A DNA stretch of 50,662 bases from assembly GCA_017424405.1 (NCBI GenBank), contig JAFPAD010000120.1, positions 1-50,662 of the forward strand, in the 5' to 3' direction. A program made the translations under genes and the position numbers. Below are positions 42,927 through 50,662 of the stretch, piece by piece (within the stretch, counting starts at the first letter, position 1; the number at the start of each line of letters is the position of its first letter). Origin of the DNA: Alistipes sp. (GTDB lineage Bacteria; Bacteroidota; Bacteroidia; Bacteroidales; Rikenellaceae). The notes under the pieces are model-generated. The model was not told the DNA's origin and did not search any database. It worked only from the letters and a program-made list of their open reading frames with translations.

Positions 42927-43892
42927 ATGAACGATTATAAACGTCACATACAACGACTAAAGGCTGGAGCTTCACACTTTGGGTGTGGAGCTTACCTTTC
43001 TCGTATTGGGACGTTGCGTCGCCTGACAATATATAACACTCTGGGATTTGAACGTCTGAAGCGCAAGTATGACGACATTAAACAAATCTTTACTGAAAGT
43101 GAGCAAAATTGGCAACAGACATTCTACATCATGCTCATGCGTACGATGGGTGGTATGGATAACAAAGAGGCCTTCACTACGTTGGCGCACCGCGTGCAGT
43201 ATGCGGCAATACTTCGCGAGAGAATGGTACCTCAAAACATTGAGGCGATGCTCATCGGTGCGTCGGGATTGCTGGAGCTCTATCCCCACGATGAATATAT
43301 CCTCAACCTAAAACGTAATTTTTCTTATCTATCGACAAAATATTCCATACAAGCTATGGAGCCTGAGGAGTGGAAGCTGACCAAAATATACCCTAACAAC
43401 CACCCCATTCTCCGTCTATCGCAGGTTGCTACGTTTCTAACTCACAATAGTGACATCATGGATCGTATGCTCTCGTGCCGCTCGGGCGAGGAGGTACACA
43501 AGTTATTCGGTAGCGAGACCCTCCCATACTGGAGTAATCACTACACCCCAGCCAGCAACAACCATCGCACGGTAGCCAAGCGTATTGGTCGTACTAAAAG
43601 TGATTTGCTGGCAATAAATTTAGTAGCACAGATGCAATATGCCTATGGCGATTATATCAACAACGACACACTGCGCAACCGCGCCATATCGTTGTTGGAA
43701 GATTTGCCTGCCGAAAACAATTCGATTATCGCCCAGTGGAAGAACTATGGACCTCTGGCACAAACAGCATTTGACACACAAGCGCTGTTGCAACTATCGT
43801 TTGAATATTGCCGTCATCAGCGTTGCGAGGAGTGTCCTGTGGGCAGGGTTATTCTCAACGACCTCAACAAGCAAAATACCCCTTCGGAGTAA
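42927..43892 (+). CDS. DUF2851-family protein with C-terminal Cys cluster
   Basis: The 321-residue protein is largely helical, without signal peptide or membrane segment. It resembles the DUF2851 family of Bacteroidota; its N-terminus starts later than in many members, so it may be a shorter form. The notable feature is the C-terminal Cys-x4-Cys-x2-Cys-Pro segment (residues about 299-307), which could hold a metal or Fe-S cluster together with a cysteine elsewhere. It follows sufE and the DUF59 gene on the same strand with a 30-base gap. Function unknown. Confidence 0.75.
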   Translation: MNDYKRHIQRLKAGASHFGCGAYLSRIGTLRRLTIYNTLGFERLKRKYDDIKQIFTESEQNWQQTFYIMLMRTMGGMDNKEAFTTLAHRVQYAAILRERMVPQNIEAMLIGASGLLELYPHDEYILNLKRNFSYLSTKYSIQAMEPEEWKLTKIYPNNHPILRLSQVATFLTHNSDIMDRMLSCRSGEEVHKLFGSETLPYWSNHYTPASNNHRTVAKRIGRTKSDLLAINLVAQMQYAYGDYINNDTLRNRAISLLEDLPAENNSIIAQWKNYGPLAQTAFDTQALLQLSFEYCRHQRCEECPVGRVILNDLNKQNTPSE

Positions 43893-43963
43893 CTCATTTT
43901 GAGCCCTTTTTTCTATATTTTTAATCTCAAATTAGCAATTATTAATGCTCTGAGGCATAATAT

Positions 43964-43994
43964 TTTGAGGATTAAAAAGAAATCATTATATTTG
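43964..43994 (+). promoter_or_regulatory. secA: Promoter of secA
   Basis: TTTG (43964-43967) and TATATTTG (43987-43994) are 19 bases apart, equal to the best consensus pair. Start near 44001, leader about 35 bases. Confidence 0.7.
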
Positions 43995-44035
43995 TAGGAT
44001 TAAATACTCAAAACAAGAAATTAGTTGATATTATC

Positions 44036-47000
44036 ATGGATATAGTTAGTAGCATACTTAAACTCTTTTTCGGCTCAAAGACTGAGAAGGACCGTAAGCA
44101 AATAGAACCTTACGTAAACAAAATCAAGGAGATATATCCTTCCATTGAGCAACTTACAAACGATGAGTTGCGTGCACGCAGTGCTGCTCTCATGAAGCAG
44201 ATTGCCGATTTCATCGCTCAAGATGAGGCACATATCGAGGAGCAGAAAGCCAAGCTCGAGTTGGCTGAGATTTCATTAAGCGAGAAGGAGAAGGTTTCAA
44301 AGGATATCGAGAACACCAAGAAGCGCATCGACGAGAAGATTGAGCAGAAGTTAGACGAGATTCTTCCTGAGGCTTTTGCCATCATGAAGGATACGGCACG
44401 TCGTTTTACCGTGAACGAGGTTGTGGAGGTTACTGCAAACGACTTCGACCGCAACTTGGCTGCCCACAAAGACTTTGTAACAATCGAAGGTGACAAGGCT
44501 ATCTACGCAACACATTGGACTGCAGGTGGCAACGACATCAAATGGGAGATGGTACACTACGACGTTCAGCTCTTTGGTGGTGTTGTTCTTCACAAGGGTA
44601 AGATTGCCGAGATGGCTACCGGTGAGGGTAAGACTTTGGTGGCTACACTACCTGTGTTCTTGAATGCATTGGCTCGCAAGGGTGTGCATGTGGTTACTGT
44701 GAACGACTACTTGGCACGCCGTGACTCGGAGTGGATGGGTCCTATGTATGAGTTCCATGGTTTGTCGGTTGATTGCATCGACAAGCATCAGCCTAACTCG
44801 GAAGCTCGCCGCAAGGCATACCTTGCCGACATCACCTTCGGCACAAACAACGAGTATGGTTTCGACTACTTGCGTGACAACATGGCTTCATCGCCAAAGG
44901 ATTTGGTACAGCGCAAGCACCACTATGCTATTGTCGATGAGGTGGACTCTGTGTTGATTGACGATGCTCGTACCCCTCTTATCATCTCTGGTCCTGTACC
45001 TAAGGGTGACGACCAAATGTTTGAGGAGTATCGCCCTTCTATCGAGCATTTGTACAACCTTCAAAAGAACTTTGTAACATCTTTGGTTGCCGAGGCACGC
45101 CGTCTATTTGCAGAGGGCAAGCCTGAGGAGGGAGGTATCTTACTCTATTGTGCACACAAGGGTTTGCCAAAGTATAAGCCTATCATTAAGTTCCTCTCAG
45201 AGCAGGGTATCAAGGTACAGTTCCAGAAGACTGAGAATATCTACATGCAGGATAACAACCGCCGCATGCCTGAGATTACCGACGAGTTGTACTTCGTTAT
45301 TGACGAGAAGATGAACTCGGTAGAGCTCACCGATAAGGGTCACGAGGTGTTATCAAAATACTTCAACGAGGAGCGTTTCTTCGTATTGCCAGACATCGGC
45401 TCTGAGGTTGCAGAGCTCGAGAAGAGCGAACTCTCACTCGAGGAGAAGGCGCAGAAGAAGGACGAGATTATCAACGACTACTCAATTAAGTCGGAGCGTG
45501 TCCACACCGTAAATCAGCTTTTGAAGGCATACTCAATGTTTGAGAAAGACGTGGAGTATGTGGTAATGGACAATAAGGTGAAGATTGTTGATGAGCAGAC
45601 AGGTCGTATCCTCGACGGACGCCGCTACTCTGATGGTTTGCATCAGGCTATCGAGGCGAAAGAACGTGTAAAGGTTGAGGCTGCCACACAGACATTCGCC
45701 ACAATCACCTTGCAGAACTACTTCCGTATGTACCACAAGTTGTCAGGTATGACAGGTACTGCCGAGACTGAGGCATCAGAGTTCTGGAACATCTATAAGT
45801 TGGACGTTGTGGTTATCCCTACAAACCGTCCTGTCATTCGTGATGACCGCCAAGACTTGGTTTACAAGACAATGCGCGAGAAGTATAACGCCGTTATCGA
45901 GGAGATTGTTCGTTTGGTAGAGGCTAAGCGTCCTGTGTTGGTGGGTACTACTTCGGTGGAGATTTCAGAGTTGTTGAGCCGTATGTTGAAGCTACGCGGC
46001 ATCAAGCATAACGTATTGAATGCCAAGCAGCACCAGCTCGAGGCGCAGATTGTTGCCGAGGCTGGTCGCGTAGGTCAGGTTACCATCGCCACTAACATGG
46101 CGGGTCGTGGTACCGATATCAAGCTATCGCCTGAGGCTAAGGAGGCGGGCGGTTTGGCAATCATTGGTACAGAGCGCCACGAGAGCCGTCGCGTAGACCG
46201 TCAGTTGCGCGGTCGTGCAGGACGTCAGGGTGACCCAGGTTCTTCACAGTTCTTCGTATCATTGGAGGACAACTTGATGCGTCTGTTCGGTTCAGAGCGT
46301 ATTGCTGCAATCATGGACCGCATGGGTATTCAGGAGGGCGAGGTTATTCAGGCCTCAATCATGACAAATGCCATTGAGCGCGCCCAGAAGAAGGTAGAGG
46401 AGAACCACTTTGGTGTACGTAAGCGTTTGTTGGAGTATGACGATGTGATGAACTCACAGCGTGAGGTTATCTACACTCGTCGTCGCCATGCACTCTACGG
46501 CGAGCAGATTGAGATTGACCTCAACAACATCATGTACGACTATGCCGAGAGCTTCGTGCAAATGCACGATGGTGTAGATTACGAGTCTGCATGCTACGAC
46601 CTCATTCGCGAGGTGGCACTCCAGCCATCATTCGATGAGGCAACATACAACGCTTCAAAGCCCGCTCAGCTCGTGGAGCTTATCGTTGAGGATATGCGCA
46701 CACTCTTTGCACGTCGCCAGAAGGCGGTGGCTGACACAGTACGCAAGACTATGGAGAGTGTATATGAGGACAACAAGGACCACTTGGATCGTGTGATGCA
46801 CTTCCCTATCACCGACGGCCACTTGGGCTTCCACGTACCTGTTGAATTGCAGCGTTGCAAGGATACAGATGGAGCCGAGATTTACAAGGCTTTCTCGAAG
46901 ATTGTTCTCTTCACGACAATCGACGACGCTTGGCGTGAGCACTTGCGCGAGATGGACGAGTTGCGTCACAGCGTACAGAATGCCACATACGAGCAGAAGG

Positions 47001-47329
47001 ATCCATTGTTGATTTACAAGCTCGAGTCATATAGCCTCTTTGCTAAGATGCTTGAGAAGGTCAATCGTGAGTCATTGGCTATTTTGAATAAGTCATACAT
47101 TCCTACACGCGAGAACAACCCTCAGAGTATGCAGCAGGAACGTCGCCAACAGCCTAAGGTTGATGTAAACAAACTTCAGGCATCACGCATGGCTGCGGCA
47201 GCAGCTGCGGGTCAGGGCGAGAAGAGCAAGCCTGCTCCAATCAAGGTTGAGAAGAAAGTTGGTCGCAATGACCCTTGCCCTTGTGGTAGCGGCAAGAAGT
47301 ACAAGCATTGTCACGGTAAGAATATGTAA
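44036..47329 (+). CDS. secA: Preprotein translocase ATPase SecA
   Basis: The 1097-residue motor drives preproteins through SecYEG. Walker A is Met-Ala-Thr-Gly-Glu-Gly-Lys-Thr near residue 198, the DEAD-like Val-Asp-Glu-Val-Asp box lies near 302, and Thr-Asn-Met-Ala-Gly-Arg-Gly-Thr-Asp near 687. The C-terminal zinc motif [13 protein letters not shown] is intact. It is longer than E. coli SecA (901), mostly through an insertion of charged helix near residues 55-100 and others in the nucleotide-binding region, as usual in Bacteroidota. It has its own promoter and ends in a terminator-like hairpin. Confidence 0.98.
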   Translation: MDIVSSILKLFFGSKTEKDRKQIEPYVNKIKEIYPSIEQLTNDELRARSAALMKQIADFIAQDEAHIEEQKAKLELAEISLSEKEKVSKDIENTKKRIDEKIEQKLDEILPEAFAIMKDTARRFTVNEVVEVTANDFDRNLAAHKDFVTIEGDKAIYATHWTAGGNDIKWEMVHYDVQLFGGVVLHKGKIAEMATGEGKTLVATLPVFLNALARKGVHVVTVNDYLARRDSEWMGPMYEFHGLSVDCIDKHQPNSEARRKAYLADITFGTNNEYGFDYLRDNMASSPKDLVQRKHHYAIVDEVDSVLIDDARTPLIISGPVPKGDDQMFEEYRPSIEHLYNLQKNFVTSLVAEARRLFAEGKPEEGGILLYCAHKGLPKYKPIIKFLSEQGIKVQFQKTENIYMQDNNRRMPEITDELYFVIDEKMNSVELTDKGHEVLSKYFNEERFFVLPDIGSEVAELEKSELSLEEKAQKKDEIINDYSIKSERVHTVNQLLKAYSMFEKDVEYVVMDNKVKIVDEQTGRILDGRRYSDGLHQAIEAKERVKVEAATQTFATITLQNYFRMYHKLSGMTGTAETEASEFWNIYKLDVVVIPTNRPVIRDDRQDLVYKTMREKYNAVIEEIVRLVEAKRPVLVGTTSVEISELLSRMLKLRGIKHNVLNAKQHQLEAQIVAEAGRVGQVTIATNMAGRGTDIKLSPEAKEAGGLAIIGTERHESRRVDRQLRGRAGRQGDPGSSQFFVSLEDNLMRLFGSERIAAIMDRMGIQEGEVIQASIMTNAIERAQKKVEENHFGVRKRLLEYDDVMNSQREVIYTRRRHALYGEQIEIDLNNIMYDYAESFVQMHDGVDYESACYDLIREVALQPSFDEATYNASKPAQLVELIVEDMRTLFARRQKAVADTVRKTMESVYEDNKDHLDRVMHFPITDGHLGFHVPVELQRCKDTDGAEIYKAFSKIVLFTTIDDAWREHLREMDELRHSVQNATYEQKDPLLIYKLESYSLFAKMLEKVNRESLAILNKSYIPTRENNPQSMQQERRQQPKVDVNKLQASRMAAAAAAGQGEKSKPAPIKVEKKVGRNDPCPCGSGKKYKHCHGKNM

Positions 47330-47334
47330 TTCAC

Positions 47335-47355
47335 AAGGGCGGAAAACCCGCCCTT
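47335..47355 (+). terminator. Hairpin after secA
   Basis: AAGGGCGG (47335-47342) pairs with CCGCCCTT (47348-47355), 8 bp with a 5-base loop. The following TATAAC is a poor T-run, so termination may be partial and allow read-through into the deaminase gene. Confidence 0.55.
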
Positions 47356-47371
47356 ATAACAAAACCACACT

Positions 47372-47806
47372 ATGGGATACGAAGAGGAGAAACTCATGCA
47401 ATTAGACCTGCGCTATTTGCGCATGGCTCGCATTTGGGCAGAGAACTCATATTGCGTGCGCCGTCAGGTAGGTGCACTCATCGTCAAGGATAAGATGATT
47501 ATCTCGGACGGCTACAACGGCACACCTTCGGGGTTTGAAAATATCTGCGAAGATGACATCACAGGCAAGACCAAGCCATACGTTCTGCATGCCGAGGCAA
47601 ACGCCATCACAAAAGTTGCCAAGAGTGCGAACAACTGCGACGGAGCAACGCTATACATTACGGCTGCGCCATGTATCGAGTGTTCCAAATTGATTATTCA
47701 AGCAGGTATCAAACGCGTGGTTTATTTAGACAACTACCACTCGGAAGATGGACTCAACCTACTGAAACGCGTAGGCATTGAGTGTATCAAACGAGAGGTG
47801 GAGTAA
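47372..47806 (+). CDS. dCMP/cytidine deaminase family protein (ComEB-like)
   Basis: The 144-residue enzyme has the zinc deaminase signature: His73-Ala-Glu75 and Pro-Cys101-x-x-Cys104. The N-terminal Arg-Arg-Gln-Val-Gly-Ala segment (about residues 31-36) and Asp-Gly-Tyr-Asn-Gly-Thr-Pro (about 47-53) are typical of dCMP deaminases, which make dUMP for thymidylate synthesis. The ATG is 43 bases after the secA stop, with the secA hairpin between. It ends 4 bases before a strong terminator. Confidence 0.88.
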   Translation: MGYEEEKLMQLDLRYLRMARIWAENSYCVRRQVGALIVKDKMIISDGYNGTPSGFENICEDDITGKTKPYVLHAEANAITKVAKSANNCDGATLYITAAPCIECSKLIIQAGIKRVVYLDNYHSEDGLNLLKRVGIECIKREVE

Positions 47807-47810
47807 TAAC

Positions 47811-47842
47811 AAAGGCTGTCCAAAAACTTATGGACAGCCTTT
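47811..47842 (+). terminator. Terminator between dCMP deaminase and ssb
   Basis: AAAGGCTGTCC (47811-47821) pairs with GGACAGCCTTT (47832-47842), 11 bp, followed by ATTATTTT on plus. It lies between convergent genes and may serve both. Confidence 0.85.
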
Positions 47843-47863
47843 ATTATTTTACCCTACGCCCTA

Positions 47864-48322
47864 TTAGAATGGCAAATCATCGGGATCGTCTTGCACCGCA
47901 GGAATTGACGCTGGCTGAGCAACAGGCTGCTGCACAGCGGCTGGCTGCTGGTATGTAGGCTGCGCAGGAGCTGGTGCACCCTGCTGACCATCGCCACGAC
48001 TACCCAAAAGCTGCATGTTATCTGCCAATATCTCGGTTGTATAACGCTTCACATTATCTTTATCGGTCCACTCACGTGTACGCAAGCGACCCTCGATATA
48101 GAGCTGCGAGCCCTTATGCACATAGCGATCGACGATATCAGCCAAACCGCGCCACAAGGTTATGGTATGCCACTCTGTAAGTTCCTTCTTCTCACCGCTC
48201 TGCTTATCGGTATAACGCTCAGAAGTTGCCAAACGCAGACGAGCAACTTTCACTCCCGACTCGGTGGTACGTACCTCTGGATCTAAGCCCACGTTACCCA
48301 CCAAAATTACTTTATTAATCAT
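47864..48322 (-). CDS. ssb: Single-stranded DNA-binding protein
   Basis: The 152-residue protein has an N-terminal OB fold (about 1-105, beginning Met-Ile-Asn-Lys-Val-Ile-Leu-Val-Gly-Asn-Val-Gly), a Gln/Pro/Ala-rich linker and the acidic tip Asp-Asp-Leu-Pro-Phe that binds partner proteins. It acts in replication, repair and recombination. It follows lpxK after 21 bases. Confidence 0.96.
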   Translation of the reverse strand: MINKVILVGNVGLDPEVRTTESGVKVARLRLATSERYTDKQSGEKKELTEWHTITLWRGLADIVDRYVHKGSQLYIEGRLRTREWTDKDNVKRYTTEILADNMQLLGSRGDGQQGAPAPAQPTYQQPAAVQQPVAQPASIPAVQDDPDDLPF

Positions 48323-48343
48323 ATCTGTATGTTTTATTAATCT

Positions 48344-49414
48344 CTAATTATCCTCTCCACCGATAGTCAAATCGCCGATATGCACCTTGCCGTCGAGATC
48401 ATCTTTGAGTGTTCCAAAGAAGTCGTTATCCGAGCCCTGCAAGAACTCCACCTTCAAAGGTTGATAGAATAATCTCTCTCGCACCGACGCTGGCACACGA
48501 CGACTACGGCGTAACTTCACAGCATCTTTTTCGGTAGTAAGCAACTTCGCATTTGGATACTTCTCAAACAATGCTACAAGGCGATTAATATCGGCAACCG
48601 AATAGACGTGATGATCCGAAAGTATCATCTTTGCCACCACCTTATACTCCTTGCGTACACCCTTGACAAATGCTTTTGGATTGCCAATGCCCGACATTAC
48701 GATTACCTCGTCACCCTTGTTGAGTCGGTTCTCAGGGAAGAATGGCGACACTGCTTCCGTTGGCACTACACGAGTGAAGTATATCTTCTGATATGCAATC
48801 TTATGCAACTCCTTACGCCACATACGTTGTGCCAAAGGGTTCATATCCACAGGGCACTTGGTGACGATATAGTAGTGCGCCCTATACAACGATTCTAACT
48901 TATCCCTAAGTGTTCCCGCGGGCAAGAAGTCGTCCTCGTAGAAAGGACGTGTAGAATCCACAATGACCACATTGATGCGGGGCTCAACATATCTATGCTG
49001 AAAACCGTCGTCCATCACGATGAGATTTATTTCGGGGTGCTCCTGCTCGATACGATGAATAGCCTCGGCGCGCTTCTCGCAAACAACAACCAACGTCTCG
49101 GGATATTTCAACTTAATCTGCAAAGGCTCATCACCCACATCGCGATAAGAGGAGTTGGCTTCAACCTCGCGATAACCTTTCGTGCGACGACCATAACCAC
49201 GAGACAACAATGCGATGCGATAGTAAGGCATCATGTAATCGATAATCATCTCGGCTGTTGGAGTTTTTCCCGTACCGCCAACAGTTATGTTACCCACACA
49301 TATAATTGGTGTCTTGAACTTCTCGCTCTTGAGCAGCCCACTATCAAACATCCAATGGCGAACTGATATAACCATTCGATATATGTATGATACCAATTTT
49401 AACAGTATTTTCAT
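48344..49414 (-). CDS. lpxK: Tetraacyldisaccharide 4'-kinase LpxK
   Basis: The 356-residue inner-membrane-associated kinase adds the 4'-phosphate to the lipid A precursor. The P-loop is Gly-Gly-Thr-Gly-Lys-Thr (about 47-52) after Val-Gly-Asn-Ile-Thr-Val, Leu-Leu-Ser-Arg-Gly-Tyr-Gly-Arg follows near residue 73, and the Met-Asp-Asp-Gly-Phe-Gln-His catalytic region lies near 134. A hydrophobic/basic N-terminal helix probably rests on the membrane. Upstream are a divergent promoter and a structured leader. ssb is 21 bases downstream. Confidence 0.95.
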   Translation of the reverse strand: MKILLKLVSYIYRMVISVRHWMFDSGLLKSEKFKTPIICVGNITVGGTGKTPTAEMIIDYMMPYYRIALLSRGYGRRTKGYREVEANSSYRDVGDEPLQIKLKYPETLVVVCEKRAEAIHRIEQEHPEINLIVMDDGFQHRYVEPRINVVIVDSTRPFYEDDFLPAGTLRDKLESLYRAHYYIVTKCPVDMNPLAQRMWRKELHKIAYQKIYFTRVVPTEAVSPFFPENRLNKGDEVIVMSGIGNPKAFVKGVRKEYKVVAKMILSDHHVYSVADINRLVALFEKYPNAKLLTTEKDAVKLRRSRRVPASVRERLFYQPLKVEFLQGSDNDFFGTLKDDLDGKVHIGDLTIGGEDN

Positions 49415-49481
49415 AACATTCGAGCCCTGAGCTCACGCCTAGCGATAACGCTCAGCTGTAAACATTATTATACAATTTTGT

Positions 49482-49489
49482 CAAAGATA
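49482..49489 (-). promoter_or_regulatory. -7 element of lpxK-ssb
   Basis: On the minus strand this reads TATCTTTG. A TTG about 20 bases upstream fits the -33 position. The leader to ATG 49414 is about 60 bases and can fold: AGCG/CGCT around ATAA (49441-49452) inside CTGAGC/GCTCAG. Confidence 0.5.
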
Positions 49490-49559
49490 ACCATTTATTC
49501 TTTAGCAAACAACCCCAATACTCATTTTTTTATTTTTTTACCTCATTTCAACTCATTCT

Positions 49560-49593
49560 ATTCTCGATATTACGAGAATTTTAACTATTTTTG
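49560..49593 (+). promoter_or_regulatory. Promoter of the M23 lipoprotein with operator-like inverted repeat
   Basis: TATTTTTG (49586-49593) is a consensus -7 element only 5 bases before ATG 49599, so transcription should begin at or next to the start codon. ATTCTCG (49560-49566) and CGAGAAT (49573-49579) form a 7-bp inverted repeat over the -33/spacer region, where a repressor or activator could bind. Confidence 0.5.
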
Positions 49594-49598
49594 TCGTT

Positions 49599-50662
49599 AT
49601 GAAACAGTTATTACATTACATACTCCTAATTACACTCGTTGCCACCGTATCGTGTGGCAAAAACCGTTCATCTCAGAGCGCATCTCAAGAGATTGAGGTG
49701 GAGCCTACAATTCTTTATGGCATTGTCGCTGACGACTATCTGACACAGACTGATGTCGTACAGCAGGGCGAGACTATGGGAAAGATTCTATCGAAGTTCG
49801 GCATATCGGCAGCGACCATTGACAAGCTGGATAAGGCGTCAAAAGATATCTTCCCATTGCGTCAAATTCGTGCCGACCGACCTTACACAGCATTTATAGT
49901 GCAAGATTCGATAAATGGCGACAAACTCGATTATCTGGTTTACGAAAAAGATGTCATCGAGTATGTGGTTTTTGGATTCAAAAACGATTCATTGACAGTT
50001 ACAAAGGGAGAGAAAGAGGTCACAATTCGTCGTCAGATGCGCTCATCAACAATCGAGTCTTCCCTCTGGGGTGCCATCATGCGCGACAGCCTACCTTATG
50101 CTCTTGCTGCCGAGCTGGAAGATATTTATCAATGGACGGTGGATTTTTTTGGTATACAACAGGGCGACCACTTCACTGTTATATACGACGAAAAACTCAT
50201 CGACACTACTCACGTTGGTATTGGTAGAGTGTGGGGCGCCAAGTTCAACCACGCAGGCAAAGATGTATATGCTATACCATTTAAACAGGACGACAAAATA
50301 CAATATTGGGAGCATAACGGAGCCTCGTTGCGCAAGCAGCTGCTTAAAGCTCCACTCAAGTTCTCGCGTATAAGTTCACGCTTCTCACGCGCTCGCCTGC
50401 ACCCTGTGCATCGTGTCTATCGACCTCATCTCGGTGTTGATTACGCAGCGCCGAAAGGCACCCCTGTACACGCTGTGGCTGACGGTGTAGTCACCTTCAA
50501 AGGCTGGGGTGGCGGAGGCGGAAACACTCTAAAAATCAAGCATGCAGGCAACCTCGTAACGGGATATTTGCACTTGAGTGGTTTTGCAAAAGGCATTAAA
50601 CAAGGCTCACGCGTAAGACAAGGTGAGTTGATTGGATATGTAGGTAGTACAGGCACATCTAC
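49599..50662 (+). CDS. M23-family peptidase lipoprotein (3' end outside window)
   Basis: The first 354 residues are present; the frame is open to the window end. Lipid cysteine Cys19 (Ala-Thr-Val-Ser-Cys) is followed by Gly-Lys-Asn-Arg, without acidic residues, so it is probably periplasmic rather than surface-exposed. A long region (about 35-255, with a LysM/OapA-like first part) precedes the M23 domain. Zinc ligands His277 and Asp281 (His-Leu-Gly-Val-Asp) and the catalytic-type His325 (Tyr-Leu-His-Leu) are visible; the final His-x-His lies just past the end. Such enzymes cut peptide cross-links of peptidoglycan, or activate amidases if inactive. The mRNA looks leaderless. Confidence 0.92.
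   Translation, partial: MKQLLHYILLITLVATVSCGKNRSSQSASQEIEVEPTILYGIVADDYLTQTDVVQQGETMGKILSKFGISAATIDKLDKASKDIFPLRQIRADRPYTAFIVQDSINGDKLDYLVYEKDVIEYVVFGFKNDSLTVTKGEKEVTIRRQMRSSTIESSLWGAIMRDSLPYALAAELEDIYQWTVDFFGIQQGDHFTVIYDEKLIDTTHVGIGRVWGAKFNHAGKDVYAIPFKQDDKIQYWEHNGASLRKQLLKAPLKFSRISSRFSRARLHPVHRVYRPHLGVDYAAPKGTPVHAVADGVVTFKGWGGGGGNTLKIKHAGNLVTGYLHLSGFAKGIKQGSRVRQGELIGYVGSTGTS

Noticed and set aside
42896..42940. 14-codon reading frame starting in the stop codon of the DUF59 gene (TAATG)
   Set aside because: Could be a coupling peptide for the next gene, but it is too short and there is no composition or conservation evidence.
1..50662. CRISPR arrays, insertion sequences, riboswitches and rRNA
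   Set aside because: I looked for regular repeats, transposase-like proteins, conserved aptamer cores and rRNA segments and saw none; by-eye reading could miss degenerate ones.

Overview
The window is a stretch of Bacteroidota chromosome, most likely a gut Bacteroidales (Rikenellaceae/Alistipes-like is my guess). Support: -7 elements of the TAnnTTTG type with TTTG near -33, no strong Shine-Dalgarno sequences, a MurF-alanine racemase fusion, an LptD of the Bacteroidetes type, GSCFA, DUF2851, DUF4886, PCMD and DUF4493-like proteins, and surface lipoproteins with acidic residues after the lipid cysteine. I see no mobile element, phage, integrase or CRISPR array.

Layout. 1-8504 (+): the C-terminal part of a GH127 beta-L-arabinofuranosidase, mazG behind a terminator/promoter palindrome, a hexapeptide gamma-carbonic-anhydrase-like protein, a LytS/LytTR two-component pair, a Gln-rich Spy/CpxP-like periplasmic protein and a large TonB-receptor-like outer-membrane protein. 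8505-8853 has no protein gene but holds terminators and a single tRNA-Gln(CUG) with its own promoter. 8854-19056 (-): a seven-gene surface cluster of five lipoproteins and two paralogous beta-barrel proteins. 19228-33765 (-): a dense housekeeping series that reads, in transcription order, cell-wall amidase, MCE lipid-transport protein, mutS2, murF-alr, RsmI-like methyltransferase, grpE, dnaJ, a small membrane protein, mutL, rhomboid protease, an endonuclease/exonuclease/phosphatase-fold membrane protein and a YhcH-family protein. 33895-47806 (+): lptD, a DUF4886 hydrolase, an ABC-F ATPase, a GSCFA protein, an alkaline-phosphatase-superfamily protein that has lost most of its active site, SufE, a DUF59 protein, DUF2851, secA and dCMP deaminase. 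47864-49414 (-): ssb and lpxK. 49599-end (+): an M23 lipoprotein peptidase cut off by the window and apparently made from a leaderless mRNA.

How the parts fit. Much of the core is envelope biogenesis: LptD and LpxK (LPS), the MCE protein (phospholipid transport), amidase, M23 peptidase and MurF-Alr (peptidoglycan), SecA (export) and an LytS/LytTR sensor. SufE and DUF59 form a small Fe-S module next to DUF2851, which ends in a Cys cluster.

The best candidate for an undescribed system is the 8854-19056 cluster. Its first four lipoproteins each carry a Thr-Arg-Ala motif 21-49 residues after the lipid cysteine, where Bacteroidia type V pilins are cut by an Arg-specific protease. Three of the five lipoproteins end in lectin-like beta-sandwich or PCMD domains, and two barrels are encoded in the same transcript. 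I propose a surface fibre or adhesin complex with glycan-binding ends; this is inference from sequence. Other points of note are the degenerate PafA-like protein, the MutL without endonuclease motifs, and several promoters embedded in perfect inverted repeats.
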